Position numbers and translations under genes: made by a program. Positions 1-7,362 of a stretch of 64,000 nt of DNA are shown piece after piece; position 1 is the stretch's first letter; every line of letters starts with the position of its first letter. The notes under the pieces were generated by a model. It ran no database searches and had not been told where the DNA came from. It worked only from the letters and a program-made list of their open reading frames with translations. Origin of the DNA: Pseudomonas reactans (GTDB taxonomy: Bacteria; Pseudomonadota; Gammaproteobacteria; Pseudomonadales; Pseudomonadaceae); NCBI RefSeq assembly GCF_013385825.1, contig NZ_JACAPG010000027.1, positions 62,253 to 126,252 of the forward strand, read 5' to 3'.

Positions 1-559
1 TCATGATGCTGCCGTTGGACGCGAGTGGATTACCCCCCAGGATCAGCATGAAGTCGGTGTGATCGATGTCCGGGATCGGCAGCAACAGGCCGTGGCCGTA
101 CATGAGGTAACTGGTGAGGTGATGGGGCAACTGGTCCACCGACGTCGCGGAAAACCGATTGCGCGTCTTCAACTGGCCGAGGAAGTAGTTGCTGTGGGTC
201 ATCAGCCCATAGTTGTGCACGCTGGGGTTGCCCTGGTAAACCGCCACCGCATTCTGCCCATGCTGCGCCTGGATGCCTGACAACCGCTCGGCTACCAGCG
301 CGAAGGCGTCTTCCCACGCAATCGGCTGCCAATCGCTACCGACCCGCAACATGGGTTGGTGCAGGCGGTCGGGATCGTTCTGGATATCCTGCAACGCGAC
401 GGCCTTGGGGCAGATATGCCCACGGCTGAAGCTGTCCTGGGCGTCGCCCTTGATCGAGGTGATCGCCAGGCTGCCATCGTCGGCTTGGGTGGTTTCCAGG
501 GTCAGGCCACAAATGGCTTCACACAGATGGCAGGCACGGTGGTGGAGAGTCTTGGTCAT
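1..559 (-). CDS. Molybdopterin-dependent oxidoreductase, N-terminal part (partial)
   Basis: The reading frame starts at the ATG whose first base is 559 and runs off the left edge, so about 186 N-terminal residues are visible. It opens with a [4Fe-4S] ligand set, Cys10, Cys13, Cys17 (CHLCEAICG) and Cys50 (GHICPKA), the arrangement of the bis-MGD molybdopterin oxidoreductase family (formate dehydrogenase H, assimilatory nitrate reductase and relatives). The sequence then continues with family-like segments such as the VYQGNPSVHNYG and GGNPLASNGS stretches. There is no Tat signal in front of the cluster, so the enzyme is probably cytoplasmic. The electron donor and substrate cannot be named because the catalytic C-terminal part lies outside the window. 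It is divergent from argF. Confidence 0.8.
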   Translation of the reverse strand, partial: MTKTLHHRACHLCEAICGLTLETTQADDGSLAITSIKGDAQDSFSRGHICPKAVALQDIQNDPDRLHQPMLRVGSDWQPIAWEDAFALVAERLSGIQAQHGQNAVAVYQGNPSVHNYGLMTHSNYFLGQLKTRNRFSATSVDQLPHHLTSYLMYGHGLLLPIPDIDHTDFMLILGGNPLASNGSIM

Positions 560-991
560 GGCCAGTCTCTTTTATAGGGGCTTTGATCCCACTATGGGCC
601 GCGACAGGTGCAGGCGCCACCAACGTTCGTCTCGTGAATCGCCCCGCATCAGGCCAGGCCATGGGCAAGCGTGAGCAAATGTTTCAAAACCCGGCATACC
701 GCCTCTGAAACCGACGCAGCCTGGCCTGCGCCCGCCCCCGCACATTGCAAAAGGCCTCGACGCCAGTGTACAAATGGCTCGCTGCTGTCTGGAAATAGTC
801 TTCAAAAGCGCCCCGGCGCCCTTCTTGAACACCCTTAAAAACCGTAGCCCTATTGGTAAGACGCGACATTTAATTATAAGATCGCGCCTTCCCCTATTTC
901 GTCGCCCCGTGCGGCTTTCGCCGCAGGTCTCGCCCGTTGTCACAATAAACAAGGCTTTGAGTATCTGCGGTCTGTTGCAAAAAGGTAGTTA
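560..991. other. Divergent intergenic region upstream of argF
   Basis: This 432-base gap separates the oxidoreductase gene and argF, which are transcribed away from each other. It has no convincing coding frame. It contains an ArgR-like operator (listed separately) and an AT-rich stretch around 867-882 that could hold a core promoter. I could not define -35/-10 boxes with confidence. Confidence 0.5.
853..889 (-). promoter_or_regulatory. Candidate ArgR operator (two direct half-sites)
   Basis: On the minus strand the sequence TGTCGCGTCTTACCAA (853-868) matches exactly the Pseudomonas ArgR half-site TGTCGC-N8-AA. A weaker half-site, AGGCGCGATCTTATAA (874-889), lies 21 bases away in the same orientation, which is the direct-repeat spacing reported for P. 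aeruginosa ArgR. argF is a known ArgR-repressed gene in Pseudomonas, so the location fits. The second half-site has mismatches, so this remains a prediction. Confidence 0.5.
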
Positions 992-1915
992 ATGATGAGC
1001 GCAAGGCACTTTCTCTCCCTGATGGATTGCACGCCCGAAGAGCTGGTCAGCGTGATCCGTCGAGGCATTGAGCTTAAAGACCTGCGTAACCGCGGCGTAC
1101 TGTTCGAGCCTTTGAAAAACCGCGTACTCGGCATGATCTTCGAGAAGTCGTCGACCCGCACCCGCGTGTCATTCGAAGCCGGCATGATCCAATTGGGCGG
1201 CCAGGCCATCTTCTTGTCCTCGCGTGACACCCAACTGGGGCGTGGCGAGCCGATCGCCGACAGTGCAAAGGTGATGTCGAGCATGCTCGACGCCGTGATG
1301 ATCCGTACCTTTGCCCACAGCACCGTGACCGAATTTGCCGCCCACTCCCGCGTACCGGTGATCAACGGCCTGACCGACGACCTGCACCCGTGCCAGTTGC
1401 TGGCCGACATGCAAACCTTCCTTGAGCACCGCGGCTCGATCCAGGGCAAGACTGTGGCCTGGATCGGCGACGGCAACAACATGTGCAACAGCTATATAGA
1501 AGCGGCGATCCAGTTCGACTTCCAACTGCGCGTTGCCTGCCCGGAAGGCTACGAGCCTGACGCGCGTTTCCTGGCCCAGGCCGGCGACCGCGTGACCCTG
1601 GTCCGCGACCCGCGTGACGCGGTGATCGGCGCGCACCTGGTGAGCACCGACGTCTGGACCTCCATGGGCCAGGAAGAGGAAACCGCCAAGCGCCTGGCCC
1701 TGTTCGCCCCGTATCAGGTGACCCGTGCCCTGCTCGACCTGGCCGCGCCCGACGTGCTGTTCATGCACTGCCTGCCAGCCCACCGTGGCGAAGAGATCAG
1801 CACCGACCTGCTCGATGACCCACGCTCGGTCGCCTGGGACCAGGCCGAAAACCGCCTGCACGCGCAAAAGGCCCTGCTCGAATTCCTCGTGCCGCCGTCG
1901 TACCACCACGCATGA
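992..1915 (+). CDS. argF: Ornithine carbamoyltransferase, anabolic
   Basis: The 307-residue product transfers the carbamoyl group from carbamoyl phosphate to ornithine to give citrulline in arginine biosynthesis (cytoplasm). Visible family signatures are the carbamoyl-phosphate loop STRTR (residues 54-58), the HPCQLLAD segment in the middle, and HCLPAHRGEE near the C-terminus, which carries the ornithine-site cysteine. Length fits the anabolic enzyme. The protein begins Met-Met-Ser-Ala-Arg; the ATG at 995 is an equally good start (Pseudomonas orthologues begin MSARHFLSLMD), with AAAGG just upstream. The stop codon overlaps the next gene by four bases (ATGA), which suggests translational coupling to the ABC ATPase. 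The ArgR-like operator upstream suggests arginine repression. Confidence 0.96.
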   Translation: MMSARHFLSLMDCTPEELVSVIRRGIELKDLRNRGVLFEPLKNRVLGMIFEKSSTRTRVSFEAGMIQLGGQAIFLSSRDTQLGRGEPIADSAKVMSSMLDAVMIRTFAHSTVTEFAAHSRVPVINGLTDDLHPCQLLADMQTFLEHRGSIQGKTVAWIGDGNNMCNSYIEAAIQFDFQLRVACPEGYEPDARFLAQAGDRVTLVRDPRDAVIGAHLVSTDVWTSMGQEEETAKRLALFAPYQVTRALLDLAAPDVLFMHCLPAHRGEEISTDLLDDPRSVAWDQAENRLHAQKALLEFLVPPSYHHA

Positions 1916-2958
1916 GCCACTCATTACTGCTGAACCTGCGCAATCTGGCATGCGGCTATCAAGATCAACGGGTGGTACAGAACCTCAACCTGCACCTCAA
2001 TGCCGGCGACATCGGTTGCCTGCTGGGCTCCTCGGGTTGTGGCAAGACCACCACGTTGCGTGCGATTGCCGGGTTTGAGCCGGTGCACGATGGCGAGATC
2101 AGCCTGGCGGGCGAAGTGATCTCCAGTGCCGGTTTCACACTGGCACCAGAGAAACGTCGTATCGGGATGGTGTTCCAGGACTACGCACTGTTTCCTCATT
2201 TGAGCGTGGCCGACAACATTGCCTTCGGTATTCGCAAGCATCCGCAGAAAGACCGCGTGGTGGCTGAGTTGCTGGAGCTGGTCAACCTGAAGAACCTAGG
2301 CAAGCGCTTTCCCCACGAGCTTTCCGGCGGCCAGCAACAACGCGTCGCCCTCGCCCGCGCGTTGGCGCCGGAGCCGGCCCTGTTGTTGCTGGATGAACCC
2401 TTCTCCAACCTGGACGGCGAGCTGCGCCGCAAGCTCAGCCATGAGGTGCGCGACATCCTCAAGGCACGCGGCACCAGTGCGATCCTGGTGACCCATGACC
2501 AGGAAGAAGCCTTTGCCGTCAGCGACCAGGTCGGGGTTTTCAAGGAGGGTCGTCTGGAGCAGTGGGACACACCCTACAACCTCTATCACGAACCGCAGAC
2601 GCCCTATGTCGCCAGCTTTATCGGCCAGGGTTACTTCATCCGTGGCCAATTGAGTTCGCCGGAATCGGTCAGTACCGAACTGGGTGAATTGCGCGGCAAC
2701 CGCGCCTACACCTGGCCTACCGGCGGTGCGGTGGACGTGTTGCTGCGCCCGGATGACATCGTCTACGCACCGGACAGCGCGTTGAAAGCGCGGATCGTCG
2801 GCAAGACCTTTCTCGGCGCATCGACCTTATACCGCCTGCAACTGCCGACCGGCGCGCAGTTGGAGTCGATTTTCCCGAGCCATGCCGACCATCAGGTCGG
2901 CGCGGATGTGGGGATCCGTGTGGCCGCCGAACACCTGGTGTTGTTCCAGGCCCTGTAG
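1912..2958 (+). CDS. ABC transporter ATP-binding protein (FbpC/PotA-like), solo
   Basis: This 348-residue ATPase has Walker A GSSGCGKTT (39-47), a Q-loop (MVFQDYALFPH), the signature LSGGQQQR, Walker B LLLLDEPFSNLD and the H-loop histidine in LVTHDQEE. A C-terminal extension of about 110 residues resembles the TOBE-type regulatory domain of importers for iron, polyamines or sugars (CUT1/Fbp/Pot group). No permease or binding protein is next to it, so partner and substrate are unknown. It overlaps argF by four bases, an arrangement seen elsewhere in Pseudomonas. Its TAG stop lies inside a REP inverted repeat, so the repeat marks the end of the gene. Confidence 0.9.
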   Translation: MSHSLLLNLRNLACGYQDQRVVQNLNLHLNAGDIGCLLGSSGCGKTTTLRAIAGFEPVHDGEISLAGEVISSAGFTLAPEKRRIGMVFQDYALFPHLSVADNIAFGIRKHPQKDRVVAELLELVNLKNLGKRFPHELSGGQQQRVALARALAPEPALLLLDEPFSNLDGELRRKLSHEVRDILKARGTSAILVTHDQEEAFAVSDQVGVFKEGRLEQWDTPYNLYHEPQTPYVASFIGQGYFIRGQLSSPESVSTELGELRGNRAYTWPTGGAVDVLLRPDDIVYAPDSALKARIVGKTFLGASTLYRLQLPTGAQLESIFPSHADHQVGADVGIRVAAEHLVLFQAL

Positions 2959-3054
2959 GAGCGAGCTTGCTTGCGCAAAACCTGAGAGCAACAGGCTCAT
3001 TCAGGAAGCCCGCGTTATCATTCGCGATTTTCGCGAGCAATCTCGCTCCTACAG
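2953..3054. repeat. REP-type inverted repeat pair
   Basis: Two oppositely oriented copies of the CTGTAGGAGCGAGCTTGC unit flank about 60 bases. The left copy is slightly degenerate (TTGCTTGCGC instead of TTGCTCGCGA). The element sits between the converging ABC ATPase and ybaK genes and contains the stop codon of the former. The same unit recurs at 8913, 12565 and 35552. Confidence 0.85.
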
Positions 3055-3060
3055 TGATCG

Positions 3061-3531
3061 TTATGCCCGGCCAATTTCTGCGAATTTGGCCTGGGTATGT
3101 TCAGCCAGCACCGCTGCCGGCAGTTCAACTTCCAAGCCTCTTCTCCCCGCGCTTACAAAAATCGTTGCAAAGGGTTGCGCCGTTGTATCGATAAACGTGC
3201 GCAGGCGTTTCTTTTGCCCCAGCGGGCTGATGCCACCCAACAGGTAACCGGTTGAACGCTGCGCCGCTGCCGGGTCGGCCATTTCGACTTTCTTGACGCC
3301 TGCCGCGTGAGCCAGGGCCTTCAGGTCCAGACTTCCGACGACCGGCACCACCGCCACCAACAATTCGCCCTTCTCGCTGCTCGCCAACAAGGTCTTGAAC
3401 ACCTGCGCCGGGTCGAGGCCCAATTTTTCCGCGGCCTCCAGCCCATAAGACGCCGCCTTGGGGTCGTGTTCATAACTGTGGATACGATGTTCGGCGCGAA
3501 CTTTTTTCAACAGGTCCAATGCGGGGGTCAT
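3061..3531 (-). CDS. ybaK: Cys-tRNA(Pro)/Cys-tRNA(Cys) deacylase YbaK
   Basis: This 156-residue protein belongs to the YbaK/ProX editing family, which hydrolyses Cys mischarged on tRNA(Pro). The start is taken at the ATG ending at 3531 because GGAGACGCC lies directly before it and the product then begins MTPALDLLKK, as family members do. Family-like segments are the ASYGLEAAEKLGL stretch, KTLL near residue 45, the GSLDLKALA segment, and the GYLLGGISPLGQKK loop, whose invariant Lys and Gly residues shape the active site. It is monocistronic and convergent with the ABC ATPase; a REP element lies between them. Confidence 0.93.
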   Translation of the reverse strand: MTPALDLLKKVRAEHRIHSYEHDPKAASYGLEAAEKLGLDPAQVFKTLLASSEKGELLVAVVPVVGSLDLKALAHAAGVKKVEMADPAAAQRSTGYLLGGISPLGQKKRLRTFIDTTAQPFATIFVSAGRRGLEVELPAAVLAEHTQAKFAEIGRA

Positions 3532-3716
3532 GGCGTCTCCGGGCGTGGCAAACAGATGGCCAATTCTAGGCCAAGCCCACACAAAACGCTCTAGTCCGCC
3601 CACTCTTAAGGTGCAGGCGCAACGTGACAAGCATGATCATTCACCAGACCAATAGTTTGAAAGTGACTGACGGTTCACTTTCGACCTTTGACAGCCGTCA
3701 TTCTTGTCTATATTTT

Positions 3717-3728
3717 TTCGTTTCCGAA
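3717..3728. promoter_or_regulatory. Candidate GlpR operator upstream of glpF
   Basis: The 12-base inverted repeat TTCG-TTTC-CGAA lies about 130 bases upstream of the glpF start in an AT-rich patch (3700-3735). DeoR-type GlpR repressors bind TTCG-containing half-sites, and glpR lies in the same cluster. The match is short, so confidence is low. The remainder of the 3532-3858 gap shows no gene. Confidence 0.35.
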
Positions 3729-3858
3729 TACTGTAGGAATAGCCCCACAGTATTGAAGCAGTAAGCCGCGACCGGGATGGGGATCCTTGCCACGGTGAAA
3801 ATCGCGCAACAATCCGTTGAGGTTGTGCGCCAGACAAGAACAACAACTGAGGTTTTCC

Positions 3859-4716
3859 ATGACAACTGCTCTTCAACAGCCTTCACTTTCGAGCCAATGC
3901 ATGGCCGAATTCCTGGGGACTGCGCTTCTGATCTTCTTCGGTACAGGATGTGTCGCTGCGCTCAAGGTCGCGGGTGCCAGCTTTGGCTTGTGGGAGATCA
4001 GTATCATCTGGGGGATCGGCGTCAGCATGGCGATCTACCTGAGCGCCGGGATTTCCGGGGCCCACCTCAACCCCGCCGTCAGTATTGCCCTGTGTATTTT
4101 CGCTGACTTCGACAAGCGCAAACTGCCCTTCTATATCCTCGCCCAGATCGCCGGCGCCTTTTGCTCGGCGGCCTTGGTGTACACGCTCTACAGCAACCTG
4201 TTTTTCGATTACGAACAAACTCACCACATGGTGCGCGGCTCCCAGGCCAGCCTGGAATTGGCGTCGGTGTTCTCCACCTACCCCCATGCGCTGCTGAGCA
4301 CCGCTCAGGCGTTCCTGGTGGAAATGGTCATTACAGCAATCCTGATGGGCGTGATCATGGCCCTCACCGATGACAACAACGGCTTGCCACGCGGCCCGTT
4401 GGCCCCGCTGCTGATCGGCCTGCTGATCGCGGTGATTGGCAGCGCCATGGGCCCGTTGACCGGCTTTGCGATGAACCCGGCACGGGATTTCGGGCCCAAG
4501 CTGATGACCTTTTTCGCAGGCTGGGGTGAAATGGCCTTCACTGGTGGCCGTGATATTCCTTACTTCCTGGTGCCGATTTTCGCGCCGATCGTCGGCGCCT
4601 GCCTCGGTGCTGCGGCCTATCGTGGGCTGATTGCCCGTCATCTGCCAAGCGCCGCACCTGCTATAGATGAAGAAACACCTGACACGGCTGTCAACGGCAA
4701 GACCCGTATTTCCTGA
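3859..4716 (+). CDS. glpF: Glycerol uptake facilitator (aquaglyceroporin)
   Basis: This 285-residue inner-membrane channel lets glycerol diffuse into the cell. Both hallmark NPA loops are present: GAHLNPAVS near residue 72 and FAMNPARDFGP near 208. The Asp after the second NPA (ARDFGP) is typical of glycerol-conducting GlpF rather than water-specific AqpZ. Six hydrophobic helices are evident. The start at 3859 follows GAGG with a six-base gap; a longer in-frame start at 3817 would add an unlikely charged tail. It is the first gene of the cluster glpF-glpK-glpR-glpD. Confidence 0.95.
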   Translation: MTTALQQPSLSSQCMAEFLGTALLIFFGTGCVAALKVAGASFGLWEISIIWGIGVSMAIYLSAGISGAHLNPAVSIALCIFADFDKRKLPFYILAQIAGAFCSAALVYTLYSNLFFDYEQTHHMVRGSQASLELASVFSTYPHALLSTAQAFLVEMVITAILMGVIMALTDDNNGLPRGPLAPLLIGLLIAVIGSAMGPLTGFAMNPARDFGPKLMTFFAGWGEMAFTGGRDIPYFLVPIFAPIVGACLGAAAYRGLIARHLPSAAPAIDEETPDTAVNGKTRIS

Positions 4717-4722
4717 TAGCGC

Positions 4723-4757
4723 CAGCCTGGGCACCTGCCCTTTTGTAACCCAGGCTG
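4723..4757 (+). other. Intercistronic hairpin between glpF and glpK
   Basis: A nine-base inverted repeat, CAGCCTGGG (4723-4731) and CCCAGGCTG (4749-4757), encloses a 17-base loop containing TTTTGTAA. No U-tract follows, so it is more likely an mRNA-stability or processing hairpin than a terminator; it may set the glpF to glpK ratio. Confidence 0.5.
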
Positions 4758-4791
4758 ATTACCGATTTTCTTATTTTCCAAGGCATTCGAC

Positions 4792-6297
4792 ATGACCGAT
4801 ATTCAGAATAAGAACTACATCATTGCCCTTGACCAAGGCACCACCAGTTCCCGGGCGATCATCTTCGATCGTGACGCCAACGTGGTCTGCACTGCCCAGC
4901 GTGAATTCGCACAGCATTACCCACAGGCTGGCTGGGTTGAACATGACCCGATGGAAATCTTCGCCACCCAGAGCGCGGTGATGGTCGAGGCCCTGGCCCA
5001 GGCCGGCCTGCACCATGACCAGGTCGCCGCCATTGGTATCACCAACCAGCGTGAAACCACCGTGGTGTGGGACAAAGTCACCGGCCGCCCGATCTACAAC
5101 GCCATCGTCTGGCAGTGCCGCCGCAGCACCGAGATCTGCCAGCAGCTCAAGCGCGACGGCCACGAGCAGTACATCAGTGACACCACTGGCCTGGTCACCG
5201 ACCCGTACTTCTCCGGCACCAAACTCAAGTGGATCCTCGACAACGTCGAAGGCAGCCGCGAGCGTGCGCGCAATGGCGAACTGCTGTTCGGCACCGTCGA
5301 CAGCTGGCTGATCTGGAAATTTACCGGTGGCAAGACCCACGTCACCGACTACACCAACGCCTCGCGCACCATGCTCTTCAACATCCACAGCCTGGAGTGG
5401 GATGCGAAGATGCTGGAGATCCTCGATATTCCGCGCGAGATGCTGCCGGAAGTTAAGTCCTCGTCCGAAATCTACGGCCGCACCAAGAGCGGCATTGCCA
5501 TCGGCGGTATCGCCGGCGACCAACAAGCCGCCCTGTTCGGCCAGATGTGCGTCGAAGCCGGCCAAGCCAAGAACACCTACGGCACCGGCTGCTTCCTGTT
5601 GATGAACACCGGCGACAAAGCCGTGAAATCCAAGCACGGCATGCTCACCACCATCGCTTGCGGCCCACGTGGCGAAGTCGCCTACGCCCTGGAAGGTGCG
5701 GTGTTCAACGGCGGCTCCACCGTGCAATGGCTGCGTGATGAACTGAAGATCATCAACGACGCCCACGACACTGAATACTTCGCCGGCAAGGTCAAGGACA
5801 GCAACGGCGTGTACCTGGTGCCGGCCTTCACCGGCCTGGGCGCTCCCTACTGGGACCCGTACGCCCGTGGCGCACTGTTCGGCCTGACCCGTGGCGTACG
5901 CGTGGACCACATTATTCGTGCAGCCCTGGAATCGATTGCCTACCAGACCCGCGACGTGCTCGACGCCATGCAACAGGACTCGGGCGAACGCCTCAAAGCC
6001 CTGCGTGTGGACGGCGGCGCCGTGGCCAACAACTTCCTGATGCAATTCCAGGCAGACATCCTCGGCACCCAGGTTGAGCGCCCGCAAATGCGCGAGACCA
6101 CCGCATTGGGCGCCGCCTACCTGGCCGGCCTGGCGTGCGGCTTCTGGGGCAGCCTGGAAGAGTTGCGCGGCAAGGCAGTGATCGAGCGCGAATTCGAACC
6201 GCAGTTGGACGAAGCGGCCAAAGAGAAGCTCTACGCCGGCTGGCAAAAAGCGGTCAGCCGCACCCGTGACTGGGAGCCTCACGAAGGCGCTGAATAA
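4792..6297 (+). CDS. glpK: Glycerol kinase
   Basis: The 501-residue FGGY-family kinase phosphorylates glycerol to sn-glycerol 3-phosphate, trapping it in the cytoplasm. The N-terminal ATP-binding loop DQGTTSSR is at residues 14-21. The family segments TNQRETTVVWD, GTGCFLLMNTG and the C-terminal VDGGAVANNFLMQFQADI are all present. Length is exactly that expected. AAGG lies nine bases before the ATG. It is co-directional with glpF and glpR and is almost certainly induced by glycerol 3-phosphate via GlpR. Confidence 0.97.
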   Translation: MTDIQNKNYIIALDQGTTSSRAIIFDRDANVVCTAQREFAQHYPQAGWVEHDPMEIFATQSAVMVEALAQAGLHHDQVAAIGITNQRETTVVWDKVTGRPIYNAIVWQCRRSTEICQQLKRDGHEQYISDTTGLVTDPYFSGTKLKWILDNVEGSRERARNGELLFGTVDSWLIWKFTGGKTHVTDYTNASRTMLFNIHSLEWDAKMLEILDIPREMLPEVKSSSEIYGRTKSGIAIGGIAGDQQAALFGQMCVEAGQAKNTYGTGCFLLMNTGDKAVKSKHGMLTTIACGPRGEVAYALEGAVFNGGSTVQWLRDELKIINDAHDTEYFAGKVKDSNGVYLVPAFTGLGAPYWDPYARGALFGLTRGVRVDHIIRAALESIAYQTRDVLDAMQQDSGERLKALRVDGGAVANNFLMQFQADILGTQVERPQMRETTALGAAYLAGLACGFWGSLEELRGKAVIEREFEPQLDEAAKEKLYAGWQKAVSRTRDWEPHEGAE

Positions 6298-6380
6298 GCC
6301 AACGTCCGGTTGTAACTGGCAGGGAGCGGATTCCTGCGTCATCATGGGCCACTTTTGTATGGCAGCCCAAAGGACGCCCC

Positions 6381-7136
6381 ATGAATCTGCCTCCCCGCCA
6401 ACAACAAATCCTCGAGCTGGTCCGCGAACGCGGTTATGTCAGCATCGAAGAAATGGCGCAGCTATTCGTTGTCACCCCGCAAACCATCCGCCGCGATATC
6501 AACCAGCTGGCGGACGCCAATCTGCTGCGCCGCTACCACGGCGGCGCGGCCTATGACTCCAGTGTCGAGAACACCGCCTACGCTATGCGGGCCGACCAGA
6601 TGCGCGACGAGAAACAGCGCATCGGCGAAGCCATCGCCGCGCAGATCCCCGATCACGCCTCACTGTTCATCAATATCGGCACCACCACCGAATCCATCGC
6701 CCGTGCGTTGCTCAACCACAACCATCTGAAAATCATCACCAACAACCTCAACGTTGCCACCATGCTCAGCGCCAAGGACGACTTCGACGTGCTGCTGACC
6801 GGCGGTAACGTGCGCCGTGACGGTGGTGTGGTGGGCCAGGCGAGTGTCGACTTTATCAACCAGTTCAAGGTCGACTTTGCCTTGGTGGGCATCAGCGGCA
6901 TCGATGAAGACGGCAGCCTGTTGGACTTTGACTACCAGGAAGTGCGGGTTTCCCAGGCGATCATCGCCAATGCACGCCAGGTGATCCTGGCAGCGGACTC
7001 CAGCAAATTCGGGCGCAACGCCATGATTCGCCTGGGACCGATCAGTTTGGTGGACTGCCTGGTGACCGACCAGCAGCCGGTGCCGGCACTGGTACAACTG
7101 TTGAGCCAGCATAAGGTTCGATTGGAAGTCGTGTAA
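6381..7136 (+). CDS. glpR: Glycerol-3-phosphate regulon repressor (DeoR family)
   Basis: The 251-residue protein has an N-terminal DeoR helix-turn-helix (about residues 5-57, including YVSIEEMAQLFVVTPQTIRR) and a C-terminal DeoR sensor domain, whose NIGTTTESIA segment resembles the sugar-phosphate isomerase fold that binds the inducer. In the family GlpR represses glp genes in the absence of glycerol 3-phosphate. It lies between glpK and glpD. Palindromes suitable as operators are found upstream of glpD (7315-7328) and more weakly upstream of glpF. Confidence 0.94.
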   Translation: MNLPPRQQQILELVRERGYVSIEEMAQLFVVTPQTIRRDINQLADANLLRRYHGGAAYDSSVENTAYAMRADQMRDEKQRIGEAIAAQIPDHASLFINIGTTTESIARALLNHNHLKIITNNLNVATMLSAKDDFDVLLTGGNVRRDGGVVGQASVDFINQFKVDFALVGISGIDEDGSLLDFDYQEVRVSQAIIANARQVILAADSSKFGRNAMIRLGPISLVDCLVTDQQPVPALVQLLSQHKVRLEVV

Positions 7137-7148
7137 CACACCCACCTT

Positions 7149-7212
7149 GTAGGAGCCGGCTTGCCGGCGATAGCGACCTCACGGACGCCATCGCCGGCAA
7201 GCCGGCTCCTAC
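7149..7212. repeat. REP-type inverted repeat (GCCGGC variant)
   Basis: The 23-base arm GTAGGAGCCGGCTTGCCGGC-GAT (7149-7171) is repeated inverted at 7190-7212 with about 18 bases between. It lies just downstream of glpR and can form a long hairpin, so it may end or stabilise the glpR transcript. The same variant recurs at 16295 and 27331. Confidence 0.85.
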
Positions 7213-7314
7213 CGTTTCATGTTCACAAATTTTCCTTTCCCGCCGCTTCGATGAGTTTTTTCAATCGAAGTCGGGTGGCTGTGCGCGCGTTTATCAGCTA
7301 CCATTTTCGCAAAT

Positions 7315-7328
7315 GAACATTAATGTTC
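7315..7328. promoter_or_regulatory. Candidate GlpR operator upstream of glpD
   Basis: GAACATTAATGTTC is a perfect 14-base palindrome, 35 bases before the glpD ATG. Its ATGTTCG half-site (7323-7329) matches the E. coli GlpR half-site core. The position, between the end of glpR and glpD, fits an operator over the glpD promoter. Confidence 0.6.
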
Positions 7329-7362
7329 GAATTCCAAGACGAAAAAATCGCGAGGCCAGCCG

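Noticed and set aside
4771..6345. 524-codon minus-strand frame opposite glpK
   Set aside because: Shadow of the complete glycerol kinase gene.
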